Shown one piece after another: positions 34,379 to 38,937 of a DNA stretch of 38,937 bases. The DNA is from an uncultured Christensenella sp. Its GTDB lineage: Bacteria > Bacillota > Clostridia > Christensenellales > UBA3700. Where the stretch lies: contig CAJTNW010000004.1 of assembly GCA_910577795.1 (NCBI GenBank), positions 38,787 to 77,723 of the forward strand, in the 5' to 3' direction. How positions within the stretch are numbered: position 1 is the stretch's first letter; every line of letters starts with the position of its first letter. Both the position numbers and the translations under genes were made by a program. The notes beneath the pieces are model-generated. The model searched no databases and was not told where the DNA came from. It saw only the letters and a program-made list of their open reading frames with translations.

Positions 34379-36493
34379 ATGAGTGATAAAAAATGTGAAA
34401 AACTTAACATAATTGATAATAAAAACTATACACTTTTTGATAATACTAAATATAAAATCCCAATATACCAACGTGCTTTTGCTTGGGAGAGCAAAGAAAT
34501 TGAGCAATTATTAAATGATATAAAAGACTTTGATGATGAGTCTTATTACTTAGGCTCTTTAATAGTAAAAAAAGTTGACACTAATAGCAACACTTATGAT
34601 GTTATTGATGGACAACAAAGATTAACTGCCCTTTATTTGATTTTGTCTTTTATTTATCATAACAAAAAACTAAATATAATAAATAATTTAAATAATCCTT
34701 TAACTTTTGAATGTCGCCAAGATTCAAATGATTTACTTAAAGATACTGCTAAAGCATTAAGTCTGTTAGATAAAAATGAACTAAATTGCAACTACAATTC
34801 CATTATTGAAGGATACAAAATTATTAAACAATATTTTGAAAAAGAATGGATTATTCATGAAAATAAAGTTGCAGATATTAATGAAAAAATTAATCATATT
34901 ATTTTAAAATTAAAAAATACTTGTTTGTTTCGTATTGAAGTTCCTGAACATACAGATTTAAATCGCTATTTTGAAGTAATGAATACTCGTGGTGAACAAC
35001 TAGAACAACATGAAATTTTAAAAGCAAATTTGATGAGTTATTTATCAAATAAAAATGAACGAACTTTGTTTGCAAAAATTTGGGATGCTTGTAGTAATAT
35101 GGATGGCTATGTGCAAATGCACTTTGATACAAATATTCGTACTTTAATTTTTGGAAAAGATTATCAGCAAACACCTTTTATTGAAAATGATTTTTCCGCA
35201 ATAGCACAACAAAAAGGTGATACAAACAATGAAAAGTCATCTGAAAACACATCTGATGATGATTCTTTTAAAATAGATATTAAAACTATTATAGAATTAA
35301 TTAATAATGGTGAAAAAGACGAAAACTATAATAATTTAATAAATATTACTAACAAAGTAAAAGAAAATAAAAATAATAAAGATAAAGAAGATAAAAAAAC
35401 TTTAAAATCTTTTGAAAGTATTATTTCCTTCCCTTATTTTTTATTACACATATTAAAAGTTTATATTATTAATGAACAAAGTCAAACAGAAGAATTGTTA
35501 AAAGATTTTATAATGTTAGATGATTTAAAATTGCAAAAAACTTTTAAGAATAAAATAGAAAAAATAACTTCTAATAATGAACAAAATAAAAGAAATTTTG
35601 CAATAAATTTTATAATTTATTTATTAAAATGTCGCTTTTTATTTGATAACTTTATTATAAAAAGACAATTTGATAATGATAATAGCAACTGGAGTTTGAT
35701 TCGTTTTTGCACATACGATAAAAAACCTAATTATGAAAACCCAACTTTTAAAAAAGATAATATCCTAATGTTGCAGTCTTGTTTAAGGGTTACATATACA
35801 TCACCTAAAAGCATGCACTGGATAACCATTTTACTTGATTATTTATACAAACACTTTGAAACAATTAATTTGAACGATACTAACAATATTGTTAATGATT
35901 TTCAAAACTTAATTGAACAATTTGCAAAAGATAATGTTAAAGAATGGATAGATAATAATAACTTTAGTCAAGGAGTTGCAACACCTCATATAGTATTTAA
36001 TTATTTAGATTATGTGATTTGGGAACTTTTGCCTAATACAACAAATTGCAATTACAAAGAACTTGAAAATCAACTAGAAAAAATTAATTATAAAGATTTT
36101 AAGTTTGAATATAGAAATTCTGTTGAACATTGGTATCCTCAAAACCCTAAAAATGGTAAAAAATGGAAAGATGAAGAATTTAATATGTTTGGTAATCTTT
36201 GTATTTTAGGTAGAATAGACAATGCAAATTTTTCTAACTTTGACCCATCTGCTAAAAAAGCCCAATTTAAAGAAGATAAAATCAAAACTGCCAGTTTAAA
36301 ACTGCAGATAATGAGTAATTTAACAGAAAATAAATGGGATACAACAAATGTAGAAAATCATCAAAACAAAATGATTAATTTACTAAAAAACAAAATAAAC
36401 AATTCAAACTCTGACGACATAACAATTAAAGGCTATTATAATATAACTAAATTATTATTGATAGCAAAAGATAATTCTATTAAAAAAAATTAA
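34379..36493 (+). CDS. DUF262-DUF1524 protein (GmrSD-like, HNH nuclease)
   Basis: A 704-aa two-domain protein. DUF262 at the N-terminus shows IPIYQRAFAWE, VIDGQQRLTALY (D77-R81) and VMNTRGEQLEQHEILKA. The C-terminal DUF1524 domain has the HNH-type elements VEHWYPQ (H584) and MFGNLCIL (N606). This order equals that of type IV restriction enzymes of the GmrSD family, which cut modified phage DNA. The middle (~280-450) is low-complexity, rich in N, K, D and E. AAGGTG precedes the ATG by 6 bases, and with only 9 bases from the first DUF262 gene the two form an operon. The residual uncertainty is which DNA modification, if any, it recognises. Confidence 0.88.
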   Translation: MSDKKCEKLNIIDNKNYTLFDNTKYKIPIYQRAFAWESKEIEQLLNDIKDFDDESYYLGSLIVKKVDTNSNTYDVIDGQQRLTALYLILSFIYHNKKLNIINNLNNPLTFECRQDSNDLLKDTAKALSLLDKNELNCNYNSIIEGYKIIKQYFEKEWIIHENKVADINEKINHIILKLKNTCLFRIEVPEHTDLNRYFEVMNTRGEQLEQHEILKANLMSYLSNKNERTLFAKIWDACSNMDGYVQMHFDTNIRTLIFGKDYQQTPFIENDFSAIAQQKGDTNNEKSSENTSDDDSFKIDIKTIIELINNGEKDENYNNLINITNKVKENKNNKDKEDKKTLKSFESIISFPYFLLHILKVYIINEQSQTEELLKDFIMLDDLKLQKTFKNKIEKITSNNEQNKRNFAINFIIYLLKCRFLFDNFIIKRQFDNDNSNWSLIRFCTYDKKPNYENPTFKKDNILMLQSCLRVTYTSPKSMHWITILLDYLYKHFETINLNDTNNIVNDFQNLIEQFAKDNVKEWIDNNNFSQGVATPHIVFNYLDYVIWELLPNTTNCNYKELENQLEKINYKDFKFEYRNSVEHWYPQNPKNGKKWKDEEFNMFGNLCILGRIDNANFSNFDPSAKKAQFKEDKIKTASLKLQIMSNLTENKWDTTNVENHQNKMINLLKNKINNSNSDDITIKGYYNITKLLLIAKDNSIKKN

Positions 36494-36501
36494 ACATAAA
36501 C

Positions 36502-36535
36502 AAACCACCTTCTACAATAAAATAGAAGGTGGTTT
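36502..36535. terminator. Bidirectional terminator after the DUF262 pair
   Basis: Perfect 13-bp stem AAACCACCTTCTA/TAGAAGGTGGTTT with an 8-base loop, A/T-rich on both sides. It also serves the convergent hydrolase gene. Confidence 0.9.
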
Positions 36536-36568
36536 ATTATTAAATTATTTAGAATATTAAAATTACTA

Positions 36569-37351
36569 TTACTTACAACTTTTCCAAAATTCTTCTAAAA
36601 TGTTATTAAACTCTTGTGGTTTATCAAGATTTATGCAGTGCCCTGCACCTTGTATAATTACTTTTTGGCAATTTTCTTTTTCTGCCCAGTCTTTTACAAT
36701 TTCAATTTCCATAGGAATATCAAATTGTCCGCAACCAACTAAAAGAGGATATGTCCTTTGCTTTTTAGGGAATTTGTTTACTAAATTTTGCAATTTAGAA
36801 AGATAGATTAAGGATTTCTTTTTAAACTCTAAATTTAGTTTATAAAACTCCTCTTTGCCTTCTTGCGAATAAGCAGAGATTTCCTTATTTGCTTTTGCAA
36901 ATGCTTTTATAGAAAACAATGCTTTTGTTATTAATTTCATTTGTGCTTTAGAGTTTTCTTTTTGTTTATTGATATCAAAATCGTTAATATCATAACCACC
37001 AAAGCAAGCCATACTTGCAACTTTATCTTGATATTTATTTGCAAAATCTTGTGCAAACACACAACCTAATGAAACTCCAACAAAATGTGCTTTTTGTATA
37101 TTATGTTTTTGCATAATATTATTTATATAACTTGCCATTTGTTCTATACTATCAGTTTTGTTACAATTTACTGACTTTCCATGTCCCAAAATATCAATTG
37201 CAACAATGTTGTATTTGTCATTAAAATATTCTAACTGACTATTAAACATTCTATGGTCCACAAATGCTGCATGCAAAAATATTACCCACTCATCATTTGC
37301 GTTATTTTCATTGATAAAATATGCTAATGGTGCTAAATAATTTTCTGACAT
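36569..37351 (-). CDS. Alpha/beta hydrolase
   Basis: A 260-aa soluble alpha/beta hydrolase of unknown substrate. The catalytic triad is visible: nucleophile S94 in VGVSLGC, D211 in CGQFDIP, H238 in GAGHCIN. An oxyanion-type block (VIFLHAAFVDHRMF) and DILGHGKS fit the hydrolase fold of esterases and lactonases. The start at 37351 has GGAGG 4-6 bases upstream; an in-frame ATG at 37378 does not. It lies 85 bases behind comEC on the same strand and may be co-transcribed. Confidence 0.88.
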   Translation of the reverse strand: MSENYLAPLAYFINENNANDEWVIFLHAAFVDHRMFNSQLEYFNDKYNIVAIDILGHGKSVNCNKTDSIEQMASYINNIMQKHNIQKAHFVGVSLGCVFAQDFANKYQDKVASMACFGGYDINDFDINKQKENSKAQMKLITKALFSIKAFAKANKEISAYSQEGKEEFYKLNLEFKKKSLIYLSKLQNLVNKFPKKQRTYPLLVGCGQFDIPMEIEIVKDWAEKENCQKVIIQGAGHCINLDKPQEFNNILEEFWKSCK

Positions 37352-37436
37352 ATTCCCTCCTAGTAAAAAAACCTTCAAAAATCGCAGTTAAATGGTTTTT
37401 TAAACAAATTCTATTTAACAATTAAAGTTATATCTT

Positions 37437-38937
37437 TTACACTACCAATATTTTATCATTATTTATAATAAAAGTAAAGTAGGAATTTACAGAATACGGA
37501 ATATTATTTTCCACTCCTTCATTATTTACATAGTATTGTACTGGTGTGTAGTTCAATATATCCGTCTCCCCTAGCATATATAGGATATCTGTTTGGTATG
37601 GCAAATCTCTTATCTCTCCTCTTCTGTTATCTGCAATCAATATTCTTTTTCCTGCACCTCGTATCTCTACCATATCTCTGTTTATCGGGTATATCATATA
37701 CTTCCCTATACTCTTTCCATAATATACTTCCTCAAACACTTCTTTTACTATTGGTATATCCATTGTTGTAACTATACTCTGTATACTCAACTCTTCCTTA
37801 TATATCTTCAACATTTCTATGTCTTCTTTCCCTAGTCCTGTCTTTACTATTCCTGTTATCTCTTGGATATTCTTCTCCCTTATATACCTTTTACTACTTG
37901 TAAGTCCAATTATATTCATCTCTCCATTTACCACTAAGTAGTGCTTATCCTGTATATCCACCATTAATATATCATAGTTTGTATTGGACACCACATTCTC
38001 TATCTTTATACTTCCATCTATTCTTCCCATTGTCATTATTATGCTTGTAGTTAAGACTACTACACACAATAATATACTAAGTAACCTTTTTATCTTTAGT
38101 TGTAGTAATGAGTACGTAGATATTAATGCTAATACCAATATATATCCTATCACACTATACACACTAAGTTTTATTGTTATTGACATAAATGGTATTGTTG
38201 CTAAATAATTTACTATTACTTCCATTAAAGAAAACACATACCCTACTGGCACTAAGATATATGAGCAATATGGTATAACTGCTGTTATTATTACCACTAT
38301 AAATATTACTGGAAATATTAATGTTATTAGGGGTACTATTAATAAATTTGCTATAAAAAATATTAAGGACACACTACCAAAGTAATATAACGTTACTGGC
38401 AGTATACATATATTTACACTCAAGTTTATTGCTACAAAACTATTAAAGCCTTCCCATCTTGTTTTTATCATCTTCCTTATTGGTCTTTCAAAAAACAATA
38501 TCCCTACCATTGCCATTACTGACAACTGAAATGACATATTAAACAATGTTAACGGGTTTATTAATAACACTATAAGTCCACTTAATGCCAATGAAGATAT
38601 TCCACAATATCTTAATCCAAACATCTTTCCTGACTTATATATCACCAACATTAAAAAGGCTCTTGCTACTGATGGTCCAAAGCCTACTAAGTATGCGTAT
38701 AATCCTGACAGCACTATTACTATTAAATAATCTATTACTCTATGTAACTTTAACTTTTTTGTTATATATCCTACTAATGTTGCTACTATTCCTAAATGCA
38801 GTCCACTTACTGCAAACAAATGTGCTATTCCTGTTTTTCTACTTGCTGATACAAATGTACTTTCCATTACACTTTTATCTCCAAATATCATGCTATATAT
38901 TATCCCACCTGCTGGCACATTCTTTGTCATTGCTTCT
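37437..38937 (-). CDS. comEC: ComEC/Rec2 competence channel protein, 5' part outside the window
   Basis: Membrane channel for DNA uptake. At least 499 residues are visible and the frame runs off the right edge, so the N-terminal OB-like domain is missing here. The ComEC core is clear: HLFAVSGLHLGIVATL, GFGPSVARAFLML and FNMSFQLSVMAMVGILFF, with about ten membrane helices. The C-terminal region (~330-499) sits where other ComEC proteins carry a metallo-beta-lactamase-like nuclease domain, but the HxHxDH metal motif is absent (GIVKTGLGKEDIEML appears instead). Codon use differs from all other genes here: Ile is mostly ATA, Val GTA, Leu CTA. The ATG at 38930 is internal and not the true start. 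Confidence 0.9.
   Translation of the reverse strand, partial: EAMTKNVPAGGIIYSMIFGDKSVMESTFVSASRKTGIAHLFAVSGLHLGIVATLVGYITKKLKLHRVIDYLIVIVLSGLYAYLVGFGPSVARAFLMLVIYKSGKMFGLRYCGISSLALSGLIVLLINPLTLFNMSFQLSVMAMVGILFFERPIRKMIKTRWEGFNSFVAINLSVNICILPVTLYYFGSVSLIFFIANLLIVPLITLIFPVIFIVVIITAVIPYCSYILVPVGYVFSLMEVIVNYLATIPFMSITIKLSVYSVIGYILVLALISTYSLLQLKIKRLLSILLCVVVLTTSIIMTMGRIDGSIKIENVVSNTNYDILMVDIQDKHYLVVNGEMNIIGLTSSKRYIREKNIQEITGIVKTGLGKEDIEMLKIYKEELSIQSIVTTMDIPIVKEVFEEVYYGKSIGKYMIYPINRDMVEIRGAGKRILIADNRRGEIRDLPYQTDILYMLGETDILNYTPVQYYVNNEGVENNIPYSVNSYFTFIINNDKILVV

Noticed and set aside
1..38937. tRNA, rRNA, CRISPR arrays, insertion sequences and phage genes
   Set aside because: I looked on both strands and saw no cloverleaf, rRNA, regular repeat array or transposase; a tRNA scan could confirm this.

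Overview
The window reads as a low-G+C, Gram-positive (Bacillota, Clostridia-like) chromosome fragment, probably from a fibre-degrading gut or environmental anaerobe. The clues are strong AGGAGG-type ribosome binding sites, lipobox lipoproteins, a cysteine T-box, a YkpA/YbiT-type ABC-F protein, DUF975 and DUF6320-type membrane proteins, an XRE-cupin plus pot polyamine operon, and large surface proteins with InlB-B-like repeats. The taxonomic call is inference. The left edge begins in a poly-G run and the right edge cuts through comEC, so the window may be a whole contig.

Layout. 1-9.6 kb: a DUF975 membrane protein; beta-galactosidase (GH2); an ABC-F ATPase; adenine deaminase translationally coupled to an unrecognised 428-aa protein; and a small Cys-rich protein. 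9.6-13.3 kb: a cysE-cysS unit under a tRNA-Cys T-box, with a GH26 mannanase-like lipoprotein directly downstream and no visible terminator between. 13.3-20.5 kb: a 1080-aa reading frame that joins a complete archaeal-type phosphoglycerate mutase to an acidic linker, a membrane segment and an extracellular beta-rich region, followed by a 1204-aa secreted GLUG/InlB-B-type surface protein. 20.5-27 kb: thioredoxin, then XRE-cupin regulator-potA-potB-potC-potD, headed by three 15-bp operator-like sites spaced exactly 31 bp. 27-33 kb: a beta-mannosidase-like GH2 enzyme, a condensation-type acyltransferase with a zinc-ribbon membrane partner, and a GH16 lipoprotein. 33-36.5 kb: a very AT-rich pair of DUF262 proteins, the second with a DUF1524 HNH domain (GmrSD-like, candidate phage defence). 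36.5-38.9 kb: an alpha/beta hydrolase and a partial ComEC with unusual codon use.

How the genes fit together. Four glycan-active enzymes (GH2 galactosidase, GH26, GH2 mannosidase-like, GH16) point to growth on plant mannans, galactosides and mixed beta-glucans, but they are dispersed rather than in one locus. The pot operon imports polyamines and probably regulates itself through its XRE-cupin gene. cysE and cysS respond together to tRNA-Cys charging. The most unusual items are the phosphoglycerate mutase-surface protein fusion with a good internal ribosome binding site at the junction, the evenly phased operator triplet, and the two-gene DUF262 module with a palindrome across its promoter.
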